A stretch of 8,486 nt of DNA from Desulfobulbaceae bacterium (GCA_007121995.1 SKJK01000305.1:1-8486), one strand, 5' to 3'. Shown: positions 1 through 7,235, counted from the first letter of the stretch. The notes: generated by a model not told the origin, from the sequence alone. Translations and numbers: made by a program.

Positions 1-785
1 ATCCGCTGGGCATGACCGGGGTTCGTCTAGTCACCAATGTGCACATTGTCACCGCTGATGTCACGGCCCTGCATAATGTCGTGACCAGCTGCAACCGTGC
101 TGGTCTTGGGGTCGCCGAGATCGTGCTTGAATCGGTCGCTTCTTCCTTGACCGTGCTCGGCAAGGATGAGATGGAACTTGGCGTGGCCTTGATCGACATC
201 GGCGGCGGCACCACCGATCTGGCTATTTTCTGTAACGGGACCATCAAACACACCTGGGAACTGGCTCTGGGCGGTAACAATCTCACCAGTGATTTATCCG
301 TGGGATTACGTACTCCCCTGCAGGAAGCCGAAGAATTGAAGTATCTCTACGGCGGTGCTTTGTCGTCCATGATCAAGGATAACCATATCATTGAGGTGCC
401 CACTGTCGGGGACCGCAAGCCACGCAAGGTTTCACAGCGGATTATGGTGGAGATCCTCGAAGCGCGGATAGAGGAAATCCTGCAGATGGTCAATAAAAAC
501 ATCAGCGTTTCCGGATACCGTAATCGGATCAATGCCGGTATTGTCATCACTGGTGGGACAGCTTTGCTGGCGAATATTGTTGAGATGGCCGAGCAGGTCT
601 TTGATCTGCCGGTGCGTATTGGCTATCCAATGGGGGTCGGGGGGCGGATTGAAGACATCCGGTCTCCCCGGTGTACGACTGGTGTTGGACTGGTTCTGTA
701 CGGTAGTAAAGCAAAAACCTATGCCCCCAAGGAACGTGTTGGCATGGTGGGCAGGGTGAAAAGCTGGTTGAAAAATATTGTTTGA
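1..785 (+). CDS. ftsA: Cell division protein FtsA, C-terminal part (5' end outside window)
   Basis: This is the 3' portion of an actin-like ATPase that tethers FtsZ filaments to the inner face of the cytoplasmic membrane and recruits later division proteins. The reading frame is open from base 3 and starts inside the gene at PLGMTGVRL, so the ATG at base 12 is an internal methionine, not the start. About 260 residues are present out of the roughly 410 usual for the family. Visible motifs are the phosphate-2 loop IDIGGGTTDLAIF (from about base 200), the adenosine-binding stretch GIVITGGTALLANIVE (from about base 535), and a basic, amphipathic C-terminal tail GRVKSWLKNIV. That tail matches the membrane-targeting helix of FtsA. 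The stop is TGA at 783-785. It lies 83 bp before ftsZ, the usual dcw gene order. The other actin-fold proteins MreB and DnaK lack this tail and context, so the call is firm. Confidence 0.96.
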   Translation, partial: PLGMTGVRLVTNVHIVTADVTALHNVVTSCNRAGLGVAEIVLESVASSLTVLGKDEMELGVALIDIGGGTTDLAIFCNGTIKHTWELALGGNNLTSDLSVGLRTPLQEAEELKYLYGGALSSMIKDNHIIEVPTVGDRKPRKVSQRIMVEILEARIEEILQMVNKNISVSGYRNRINAGIVITGGTALLANIVEMAEQVFDLPVRIGYPMGVGGRIEDIRSPRCTTGVGLVLYGSKAKTYAPKERVGMVGRVKSWLKNIV

Positions 786-800
786 GGAATTGTTTTTTTC

Positions 801-829
801 TTTAGAGATGCCGAAGTGAGTGGTATAGA
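801..829 (+). promoter_or_regulatory. Weak candidate sigma-70-type promoter before ftsZ
   Basis: In the ftsA-ftsZ gap, TTTAGA (801-806, 4 of 6 matches to TTGACA) and TATAGA (824-829, 4 of 6 matches to TATAAT) are separated by 17 bp. Transcription would begin near 836, leaving a leader of about 30 nt before the ftsZ start. A private promoter for ftsZ inside the dcw cluster is common in other bacteria. This is a consensus match by eye only and could be chance. Confidence 0.2.
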
Positions 830-856
830 TGAAACAATGTAAACGGGGAACTTTTT

Positions 857-862
857 GGGGAG
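857..862 (+). promoter_or_regulatory. Ribosome binding site of ftsZ
   Basis: GGGGAG sits 6 nt before the ATG at 869. It supports that ATG over the second in-frame ATG at 881, which has no comparable purine-rich element at the right distance. Confidence 0.7.
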
Positions 863-868
863 AGCGTT

Positions 869-2083
869 ATGCCGTTTAGAATGGCCGAAGAAGAATCTGT
901 TGCAGTTATCAAGGTAATCGGAGTTGGCGGCGGTGGTGGCAACGCCATCAACACTATGGTTGAAAATCGGTTGGCAGGGGTACAGTTCATTTCAGCCAAT
1001 ACGGACATGCAGGCCTTGGAAAAATCCAGAGCCGATACCTGTCTGCAGTTGGGGCCGGGTATCACCAAAGGCATGGGGGCCGGAGCTGACCCTGAAATGG
1101 GTAGAGAAGCAGCTCTGGAGAGCGCCGAAGATCTCAAAGATGTGATCAAGGGTGCGGATATGGTGTTTATCACCGCGGGTCTTGGCGGCGGTACAGGCAC
1201 CGGCTCTGCTCCGGTGATCGCCAAACTGAGCAAGGAGTCCGGCGCCCTCACTGTGGCGGTGGTCACCAAGCCCTTTTATTTTGAAGCGAAAAAGCGGATG
1301 CGCAATGCTGAGGAGGGCTGGGAAAAGCTTAAGGAATATGCCGACACCATCATCACCGTGCCCAATGACCGGCTCCTTGGCCTGATGAATAAAAATTCCA
1401 CCCTGGTCGATATGATGAGGATGGTGGATAACGTCCTGTTGCATGCAGTCAAGGGCATTACCGATCTTATTAACCTGCCGGGTCATATCAACGTCGATTT
1501 TGCCGACCTGAAAACTGTTATGAAGGAAGTCGGTCCGGCCATCATGGGATCTGGATCCGCAGTGGGAGAAAACCGAGCCACAGAAGCGGCTAAGCGGGCT
1601 ATTGACAACCAGCTTCTCGAGGATGTCGGCATTGACGGTGCTCGCGGTATTTTGATTAATATCTCGGCGGCCGAGGCAACCTTGACCATGAACGAATTCA
1701 TGGAAGCTTCAGCCCTTATTCAGGAAAAAGCACATGATGAGGCCAATATCATCATTGGCGCTCTGTTCGACGAATCTCTCGGAGAGGAGTTGCGGGTTAC
1801 GGTGATCGCCACCGGTATCGCCAGTATCGAAGAGCCGGAAATTTCCCAACTCGAAGTAGTGCGTAATCGGAAAAACCCACAACAAACAGCAAAACTGCAG
1901 CGTTCGCGGACTCCCAAGCACTTTGACGAAGAAGATGTCGCTCTTTCTGAAAATACGCCGGTGAGCATTGCCAAGCCAAATCTGCTGCCCAAAGGTTTGC
2001 CGCGCATGCCCAGGCCAATTTTCGAGGACCACGAAGTCAATGAGTATGACGAACCGGCCTATCTGCGCAAGAAAGCCAACTGA
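869..2083 (+). CDS. ftsZ: Cell division protein FtsZ, tubulin-like GTPase
   Basis: FtsZ polymerises with GTP into the cytoplasmic ring that organises septum formation. The 404-residue protein is of normal length and complete. The glycine-rich nucleotide loop GVGGGGGNA is at residues 18-26, and the tubulin signature GGGTGTG is at 106-112. The catalytic T7 loop [11 protein letters not shown] starts at residue 208, with the two acidic residues D210 and D213 that complete the active site of the neighbouring subunit. A low-conservation linker follows from about residue 325. The protein ends in [11 protein letters not shown] (394-404), which fits the conserved C-terminal peptide (consensus near D-IPAFLRRQ) that binds FtsA and other partners. 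The ATG at 869 is chosen for its ribosome binding site. FtsA upstream carries the matching membrane tail, so the anchor and filament pair is intact. No anomalies are seen in the GTPase core. Confidence 0.98.
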   Translation: MPFRMAEEESVAVIKVIGVGGGGGNAINTMVENRLAGVQFISANTDMQALEKSRADTCLQLGPGITKGMGAGADPEMGREAALESAEDLKDVIKGADMVFITAGLGGGTGTGSAPVIAKLSKESGALTVAVVTKPFYFEAKKRMRNAEEGWEKLKEYADTIITVPNDRLLGLMNKNSTLVDMMRMVDNVLLHAVKGITDLINLPGHINVDFADLKTVMKEVGPAIMGSGSAVGENRATEAAKRAIDNQLLEDVGIDGARGILINISAAEATLTMNEFMEASALIQEKAHDEANIIIGALFDESLGEELRVTVIATGIASIEEPEISQLEVVRNRKNPQQTAKLQRSRTPKHFDEEDVALSENTPVSIAKPNLLPKGLPRMPRPIFEDHEVNEYDEPAYLRKKAN

Positions 2084-2099
2084 GTCGGGCAGATTGAGG

Positions 2100-2113
2100 G
2101 GCTGGCGCCAGCC
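2100..2113. repeat. Perfect 14-bp GC-rich palindrome after ftsZ
   Basis: GGCTGGCGCCAGCC is its own reverse complement and begins 17 nt after the ftsZ stop codon. No T-run follows, so it is not a standard intrinsic terminator. As RNA it could form a hairpin that protects the ftsZ message from 3' decay. As DNA it could be a binding site for a dimeric protein. The function is unknown. Confidence 0.6.
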
Positions 2114-2225
2114 GTCCTGATGTGACTCCATGTTCGCCTGTTCATGACCTTAGCTGCAATGGGTGGCAGTCGCTTGCCGATTGATGCAGGCTGTATCCTG
2201 ACCAACCTGAAAAAACGGGTGCACC

Positions 2226-2244
2226 AGGTGCATCCGGGGCACCT
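2226..2244. repeat. Short stem-loop, 6-bp stem
   Basis: AGGTGC (2226-2231) and GCACCT (2239-2244) are perfect inverted arms around a 7-nt loop. Immediately before it lies the 8-bp palindrome GGTGCACC (2218-2225), so the stretch 2218-2244 offers alternative pairings. A pyrimidine-rich stretch follows but it is not a clean T-tract, so termination is possible but unproven. Confidence 0.4.
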
Positions 2245-2330
2245 CCTTCCGTTCCTCTCCCTGATCATTTTCCTAAGATGGTAGGGGGTGCCCATCTCTT
2301 TTTGTTCCTCTCACTTTCTGGTTTATCTTA

Positions 2331-4076
2331 TTGATCACTTCTTTAGCTGCTGAGACCGGAACTGTCCGGAAAAAATGGAAGGGCCGGGTCCCCGTGGCGC
2401 TGCTCTACCCCAATACATACACTGTTGCTGTTTCCAATCTCGGTTTTCAGCTGGTGTATTCTTTGCTTAACCTGATGGATGGTGTTGTTTGTGAACGTTT
2501 TGTCTACCCTGATCAGCACGGTTCTCTCCGTTCGCTGGAATCATCCCGGCCATTGATCGATTTCCCCCTGGTTTTCGGGTCAATCAGTTTTGAGCATGAT
2601 TATCCCCGTCTGGCCGCCATGCTGGCTGCGGGTGGTGTTGAGCCTTTTGCCGTCTCAAGACCAGAATCCATCGGTCCGGGATCACCGCTGGTGGTTCTGG
2701 GCGGGGTCGGTGTGTTCATGAATCCGGAGCCACTGGCCGCCTTTGCCGATCTTATGGTTCTGGGAGAAGCTGAACCGGTGCTGGCACCATTGGTCAAAGA
2801 ATTGTTTGCTTGGCAAACGACCTCGAGGCAGGAACTGGTCAGGCAGGTTGCCGTATCGCTTCCCGGTTGCTATGCCCCGGCTTTCTATGCTTTTTCGTAT
2901 GCTGACAACGGAGCGGTGCAAGGTATTCAAATCGCATCCGGATTGCCGGAGCACATTAAGCGAGTGTACACTGATAGCACCGATCAAGCTGCTCATTCGA
3001 CTCTGCATTCTCCTGAAGCTGAATTGGATATGTTCATGGTGGAGCTTGGCCGGGGGTGCGGACGTGGGTGCCGTTTCTGTGCTGCCGGTTTTATCTACCG
3101 TCCGCCCAGGATGTGGAGCAGTGAGGCCATTGTCCAGGGGCTTGATAATCGTCCAGCCGCTGTGGACCGAATCGGTCTGCTTGGTATGGAAATGGCCCAG
3201 GCTGACACGATCGATAGAATTGCTGCCTGGCTGGAGCACAGCAATTGTTCACTCTCTTTTTCCTCGCTACGGGCGGATCGTATTTCGCCTCAGACCTTGT
3301 CTCTGCTTGCCAAGTCCCGATTGAAAAGTGCAGCCATCGCCGCGGATGGCTGTTCAGAGCGGTTGCGTCGATTAATCAATAAGGGGCTGGACGAAGAAAC
3401 CCTGCTGACCGCAGCTGTTCGACTGGTTGAAACCGGTATTGTGCATCTCAAGCTGTATGTGATGATTGGTTTGCCCACTGAAACCGAAACCGACCTGGAT
3501 GAACTGATTCAGCTGGTAGGTCGACTCCAGACCATGATCCTGCCTGCTGGCAGAGCCAGGGGCAGGGTAACGGAATTGACCTTGTCCATAAACTGTTTTA
3601 TCCCCAAGCCCTGGACACCATTCCAGTATTGTTCCTTTGGCGGCCAGATCACTCATGCCGACCCCGGAGACACCGCATCCGTTGTTATGGCGTTGAAAGC
3701 AAAAATTCGCTATCTTCGTCGTATGCTGAGCACAAAGGCCAATATACGACTTAAATTCGACCATCCTGACCAGGCATTGCAGCAGGCGGTTTTTTCCCGG
3801 GCAGACCGACGTATTGCTCCAGCCCTGCTCGATATCGGCACGGGCCGTTTTTCTTTTAAACAAGCTCTGCGGCACCGACGGCTGGATCCGTGGCAATATG
3901 CGATCCGTCAACGCAGCCGAGATGAACGGATGTGCTGGGATCTGGTTGATCATGGTATCCGCGACGGGTATCTGTGGGAGGAGTTGCAAAAGGCGATGGC
4001 CGGGGTCGGCACCGGGCCCTGCGAACCATTGTCCTGTCGGCGCTGCGGTGTTTGTCATGCAGATGATCAGGCCTGA
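2331..4076 (+). CDS. Radical SAM protein with cobalamin-binding-like N-terminal region
   Basis: The 581-residue protein belongs to the radical SAM enzymes, which cleave S-adenosylmethionine at a [4Fe-4S] cluster to start radical chemistry. The cluster ligands are C243, C247 and C250 in a CxxxCxxC motif (CGRGCRFC). The first 200 or so residues (ETGTVRKKW, VALLYPNTY, SNLGFQ, VLGGVGVF, LGEAEPVL) resemble the B12-binding-like domain of the uncharacterised family I recall as TIGR03960. I see no DxHxxG cobalamin ligand motif, so cobalamin binding is doubtful. The C-terminus carries four more cysteines, C564, C569, C572 and C575 (CRRCGVC), probably a metal site. The start is TTG at 2331. The frame is closed by a stop at 2274-2276, no ATG or GTG lies between, and the next GTG (2394) would remove conserved residues. 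No clear ribosome binding site is visible. The end overlaps the kinase gene by 20 bp, implying co-translation. The substrate is unknown. Confidence 0.85.
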   Translation: MITSLAAETGTVRKKWKGRVPVALLYPNTYTVAVSNLGFQLVYSLLNLMDGVVCERFVYPDQHGSLRSLESSRPLIDFPLVFGSISFEHDYPRLAAMLAAGGVEPFAVSRPESIGPGSPLVVLGGVGVFMNPEPLAAFADLMVLGEAEPVLAPLVKELFAWQTTSRQELVRQVAVSLPGCYAPAFYAFSYADNGAVQGIQIASGLPEHIKRVYTDSTDQAAHSTLHSPEAELDMFMVELGRGCGRGCRFCAAGFIYRPPRMWSSEAIVQGLDNRPAAVDRIGLLGMEMAQADTIDRIAAWLEHSNCSLSFSSLRADRISPQTLSLLAKSRLKSAAIAADGCSERLRRLINKGLDEETLLTAAVRLVETGIVHLKLYVMIGLPTETETDLDELIQLVGRLQTMILPAGRARGRVTELTLSINCFIPKPWTPFQYCSFGGQITHADPGDTASVVMALKAKIRYLRRMLSTKANIRLKFDHPDQALQQAVFSRADRRIAPALLDIGTGRFSFKQALRHRRLDPWQYAIRQRSRDERMCWDLVDHGIRDGYLWEELQKAMAGVGTGPCEPLSCRRCGVCHADDQA

Positions 4077-5544
4077 CCGCTTTTGTTTGCGGAAAAAAAC
4101 AGGCAGAGGCGACAGCAGTGGCACCTTGTTGCCGTTTGAACTGGTTAAATACTTTGCCTTTACCTCACTACTGCTCATTCTGATTGCCTCCTTTCTCCTT
4201 TCCTGGATGATTTCGCTTAACGCTAAGACCGTCCTCCTCCAGCGTAGCGAGGCTTATTCACGACTGTTTGCCGATAATCTCAACCGGCAGGTGTTTTTGC
4301 AGTTCGTGCTGCCCACCGTAGTTCGCTACGGCCGCATTGCCTTGTCGGAGCAGGCGCAGTTTGAACGTCTCGACCAGATCGTCAGCAATATCACCCGTGG
4401 GATGCGCATTGATTCGGTCACCATTTTCGATTCACGCCAGAACATGATCGCCTACTCGACCAATGTCGAGTTGATGGGAAAACCTGATATGGGGGGACTC
4501 GAATACCAGAAGGCCTTGAAAGGTGAAAGCAATTCGGTGCTTATTACCGGTGGTTCCCTGTTCAGCCTGCTCCCCGGCACTGATACCGTCTACGGCACGT
4601 TAAAGACCTATGTCCCCTTTCGCCAGGAGAACAGGTTTGGAGAGCACACCGGAGAGATCATGGGGGTCATCGAAGTGGTCCAGGATCTTTCTGAGGACCT
4701 CGGCGCGATTATCAGCCTGCAGGCCCGGGTCATTGTTCTTTCGTTGACCATCATGTCCATCCTTTTCACTATTCTCAGCCTGATCGTGGTGAAAGCCAAT
4801 CGTATTATGGCGCAGAGGGCGGAAGAGCGATTACGGCTGGAGGAACAGCTCAACGAAGCACAACGACTTGCCTCTTTAGGTAAAATGGTGGCGGCGGTAT
4901 CCCATGAGATTAAAAATCCTTTGGGCATTGTCCGTTCCACCGCCGAAATTCTCGGCAATCGAATCAGTAAGGTAGCTCCCGGCAATGAACATCTGGCCGG
5001 TATTATTGTCGAGGAGGCCGCGCGGCTCGATCGCATTGTCCGTGAGTTTCTCGATTTTGCCCGCCCTCGCGAGTCGCGGCGGGTGCTGTCCTCGCTCAAT
5101 GAACTGGTCGATCGGGTGCTTCGTTTTATGGGTCCGGAACTTAAACAGAAAGCAGTTCGGGTTCATGCCACCCTGGATCCGAATCTAGCCGAGATTCCCA
5201 TGGACAGTGAACAGATCTATCAGGTAGTGTTCAATATTGTTTTTAATGCGATCCAGGCGATGCCGGAGGGGGGGGACATGCGGCTTCGCACTGGCCCAGG
5301 TCCTGACCCTCTGACCGTTTCTCTGGAAATATCAGACACCGGTGTTGGCATTGCCCCGGAAAAGATCGAACAGATTTTCAGCCCCTTCTACACCGACAAA
5401 AACCGCGGTACTGGATTGGGACTGGCCATTGCCAGAAATATCATAGAAAAGCATCAAGGTACGATTAAGGTCAGCAGCAGGGCCGGCGAGGGCAGTACCT
5501 TCACGGTGATCTTGCCGATCAAGGATGACAAGCCACTCTTCTAA
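4057..5544 (+). CDS. Membrane-bound sensor histidine kinase (NtrB/AtoS-like)
   Basis: This is a two-component sensor that autophosphorylates on a histidine and passes the phosphate to a response regulator. From the ATG at 4057 it has 495 residues. A first membrane helix lies at about 32-53. An extracytoplasmic domain at about 54-223, with SVTIFDSRQNMIAYS, resembles a Cache-type ligand sensor. A second helix lies at about 225-246, and a short coiled-coil linker at about 253-273. The dimerisation domain carries the phospho-acceptor H283 in SHEIKNPLG. The ATP-binding domain shows the N box NIVFNAIQAM (N397), G1 DTGVGI (D427), F box FSPFY and G2 GTGLGLA (G451). All catalytic motifs are intact. 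The frame stays open far upstream inside the radical SAM gene, but homology-like sequence begins near the first helix. ATG 4063 and GTG 4048 are alternative starts. It overlaps the preceding gene by 20 bp. No response regulator is in the window, so the partner and signal are unknown. Confidence 0.93.
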   Translation: MQMIRPDRFCLRKKTGRGDSSGTLLPFELVKYFAFTSLLLILIASFLLSWMISLNAKTVLLQRSEAYSRLFADNLNRQVFLQFVLPTVVRYGRIALSEQAQFERLDQIVSNITRGMRIDSVTIFDSRQNMIAYSTNVELMGKPDMGGLEYQKALKGESNSVLITGGSLFSLLPGTDTVYGTLKTYVPFRQENRFGEHTGEIMGVIEVVQDLSEDLGAIISLQARVIVLSLTIMSILFTILSLIVVKANRIMAQRAEERLRLEEQLNEAQRLASLGKMVAAVSHEIKNPLGIVRSTAEILGNRISKVAPGNEHLAGIIVEEAARLDRIVREFLDFARPRESRRVLSSLNELVDRVLRFMGPELKQKAVRVHATLDPNLAEIPMDSEQIYQVVFNIVFNAIQAMPEGGDMRLRTGPGPDPLTVSLEISDTGVGIAPEKIEQIFSPFYTDKNRGTGLGLAIARNIIEKHQGTIKVSSRAGEGSTFTVILPIKDDKPLF

Positions 5545-5655
5545 GGGGGGTGATGTGCAAAAGAGCCAATTGCATCGAGAAAACCGCTTGCGGGAAAGGG
5601 GTGGAAAAAACGGCACAGCAGGGTTGAATGCAGAACGTCAAGGCAGTGGAAAATT

Positions 5656-6300
5656 ATGCCGGATCTGGAAATAACGAACCTCTGCTTTCTCGACCGTGGC
5701 CCGTATTCCTTCCACATCGCGGGCGGCGAATGCGTTGGTCTCCGAGGAGCCTCAGGAACGGGAAAAAGTCTTCTCCTCCGGGCCATTGCCGATCTCGATC
5801 AGCGAACCGGTACCATGCGATTGGGCGAGGTTCAGGCTGACGAGGTGGCAGCCTTTTTGTGGCGGCGGATGGTCGCCCTGCTCCCGGCGGAGAGTTGTTG
5901 GTGGCTGGAGTCTGTGGGCGAGCATTTCGCTGATTTTGCCGCGGTGCAAGATGATGTTCTGGTCGGCCTGGGGTTTGACCGTTCGGTGGGTAATTGGCAT
6001 GTCAGCCGACTATCAACCGGTGAAAAACAGCGGCTGGCGATTATTCGTCTCCTTGCCAATCAACCGCACTGTTTACTTTTAGATGAACCCACGGCCAGCC
6101 TGGACCAGTGTTCGGTGAGCCGGGTCGAAGAGTTGCTGACACGATACAGTCAAAACAACAACGTGCCGATGCTCTGGGTCAGTCATGATCCCGTGCAGCT
6201 CGGCAGGGTCTGTCATCGGCGCTTTCTCATGGAAAACAAGGGATTGCTCGTCGATACCGGAGTGGTGCAGGATGGACGTTCAACCACTTACTCCCACTGA
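5656..6300 (+). CDS. fetA: ABC transporter ATP-binding protein, FetA (YbbL)-like
   Basis: This 214-residue ATPase would power the membrane protein encoded next. In E. coli, FetA and FetB form an exporter linked to iron homeostasis and oxidative stress resistance. Walker A is GASGTGKS (31-38). The ABC signature is LSTGE (119-123), where E replaces the usual Q, as I recall it does in E. coli FetA (LSGGE). Walker B is LLLDEP with D143 and catalytic E144, followed by D-loop SLD and switch histidine H177 (WVSHD). The region where the Q-loop should lie reads ALLPAESCWW and shows no glutamine, which is unusual. The ATG at 5656 is preceded by a modest GTGGA element at 5646-5650, 5 nt away. It follows the kinase gene after 111 bp, where I see no strong terminator. 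The stop lies within fetB, a 29-bp overlap that indicates coupled translation. The name depends mainly on the clear identity of FetB, since the ATPase alone is less diagnostic. Confidence 0.83.
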   Translation: MPDLEITNLCFLDRGPYSFHIAGGECVGLRGASGTGKSLLLRAIADLDQRTGTMRLGEVQADEVAAFLWRRMVALLPAESCWWLESVGEHFADFAAVQDDVLVGLGFDRSVGNWHVSRLSTGEKQRLAIIRLLANQPHCLLLDEPTASLDQCSVSRVEELLTRYSQNNNVPMLWVSHDPVQLGRVCHRRFLMENKGLLVDTGVVQDGRSTTYSH

Positions 6301-7096
6301 TCTGGCCTTGGCAGCTTCTCTGCTGCTCCTGCTTGGGTTGTTGTCCTGGCGATTGCGCCTGGGCCTGGGCCGGCAGATTTTTATTGCCGCGGCTCGAACC
6401 ACGGTCCAATTGTTGCTCATCGGGCATGTTCTTCGCCTGCTTTTCGCTCACGTTCATCCCGGCCCCTTGCTGCTTCTGGCGACGATTATGCTGCTGGTTG
6501 CGGGCAGGGAGGTCATTGCCCGGCAACAGCGAGCCCTTCGCGGCATACACGGCTGGTTGATCGGTACCGGGGCGATGTTTATCTCTTCTTTCACGGTCAC
6601 CCTTCTGGCTCTGCTGGTTATCATAGGTCAGACACCCTGGTATGAACCCCGCTACGCCATCCCTTTACTGGGCATGCTCCTGGGCAATACCATGACCGGT
6701 GTGGCCCTGGCCATGGACAGGATGACCGAGACGCTGTGGCAGCAGCGACACATCATTGAACAGCGTTTGATGCTGGGCCAGACCGCCACGCAGGCGGTTG
6801 CCGAGATAAGACGGCAGGCCATCCGTAGCGGTATGATGCCGATTCTCAATGCTATGGCCACCGCCGGAGTGGTGAGTTTACCAGGAATGATGACCGGTCA
6901 GATCCTTGGCGGCTCCAGTCCTCTTGATGCAGTGCAGTATCAGATTCTGATTATGTTCCTGATCTGCGCGGGCACCGGATTCGGAACCATGGTCGCCATC
7001 AGATGGCTGGAGCAACAGCTTTTTGATCATCGACATCGCCTGCGCCTGGAACGTCTGAGTTCGGGCACACGGAAAACACTCCAGGCAGGTCCATAA
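6272..7096 (+). CDS. fetB: ABC transporter permease, FetB (YbbM, UPF0014) family
   Basis: This inner membrane protein is the permease half of the FetAB-type exporter. It has 274 residues, slightly longer than E. coli FetB (about 259), with about seven hydrophobic helices: roughly 11-27, 36-57, 64-80, 94-119, 128-148, 188-212 and 223-245. Family-specific stretches are AARTTVQLLLIG (40-51), GNTMTGVALAMDR (138-150) and GVVSLPGMMTGQILGG (199-214), followed by SPLDAVQYQI. The last block is the most recognisable part of UPF0014 proteins. The frame is open upstream from 6185 inside fetA, but ATG 6272 gives the family N-terminus (MDVQPLTPTDLALA) and has GGAG about 9 nt upstream. Metal export, probably iron, is inferred from E. 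coli; other metals cannot be excluded from sequence. Confidence 0.9.
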   Translation: MDVQPLTPTDLALAASLLLLLGLLSWRLRLGLGRQIFIAAARTTVQLLLIGHVLRLLFAHVHPGPLLLLATIMLLVAGREVIARQQRALRGIHGWLIGTGAMFISSFTVTLLALLVIIGQTPWYEPRYAIPLLGMLLGNTMTGVALAMDRMTETLWQQRHIIEQRLMLGQTATQAVAEIRRQAIRSGMMPILNAMATAGVVSLPGMMTGQILGGSSPLDAVQYQILIMFLICAGTGFGTMVAIRWLEQQLFDHRHRLRLERLSSGTRKTLQAGP

Positions 7097-7150
7097 ATTT
7101 TCCTCTCTCCTTTGTTTGTCGTTGCTGGATGGGGGTACCTTATTGTGCCA

Positions 7151-7188
7151 ATGGGAAATGTCCTGTCTCAAGGGCCCGGTTTTCCCAT
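7151..7188. repeat. 8-bp perfect inverted repeat upstream of the efflux gene
   Basis: ATGGGAAA (7151-7158) and TTTCCCAT (7181-7188) are exact reverse complements separated by 22 bp. They lie about 60-100 bp before the start of the efflux gene. Just upstream, GGTAC (7134-7138) and GTGCC (7145-7149) could form a further small RNA hairpin with one G-U pair. A regulator operator or a leader-RNA structure is possible; neither is shown by sequence alone. I see nothing else in the 7097-7250 gap except the ribosome binding site. Confidence 0.45.
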
Positions 7189-7235
7189 CTGGGATCGGTG
7201 TCGGTTGTCTCCCTCCCGTGTTGATAGCCCTTTGC

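Larger units (their letters stand above)
2084..2330. other. Non-coding gap after ftsZ with inverted repeats
   Basis: This 247-bp gap separates the dcw end from the radical SAM gene. It holds two separate inverted repeats, listed individually, and a pyrimidine-rich stretch from about 2245 to 2320. I see no convincing coding sequence on either strand, no tRNA and no recognised riboswitch consensus. The only long reverse-strand reading frame crosses the end of ftsZ and resembles no family I know. Confidence 0.6.

Noticed and set aside
2059..2295. Reverse-strand 78-residue reading frame with a CPGCTWC stretch
   Set aside because: It overlaps the end of ftsZ, contains the palindrome, has no recognised family and no convincing ribosome binding site. 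The cysteine pattern alone is too weak.
3814..4056. Upstream extension of the kinase reading frame inside the radical SAM gene
   Set aside because: The extension lies antiparallel to no known domain, is fully inside a well-supported gene in another frame, and the kinase's first membrane helix begins only about 30 residues after ATG 4057.
3372..4178. Reverse-strand 268-residue reading frame opposite the radical SAM gene
   Set aside because: It is a shadow of a strongly supported gene on the + strand, and its translation resembles no protein family I know.
5551..5577. Possible hairpin between the kinase and fetA genes (GATG..CAA with TTGCATC)
   Set aside because: Pairing requires a 2-nt bulge and no T-run follows, so it does not qualify as a terminator.
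6185..6271. 29-residue N-terminal extension of FetB
   Set aside because: It lies within the conserved end of fetA, and ATG 6272 gives the expected FetB N-terminus with a GGAG element upstream.
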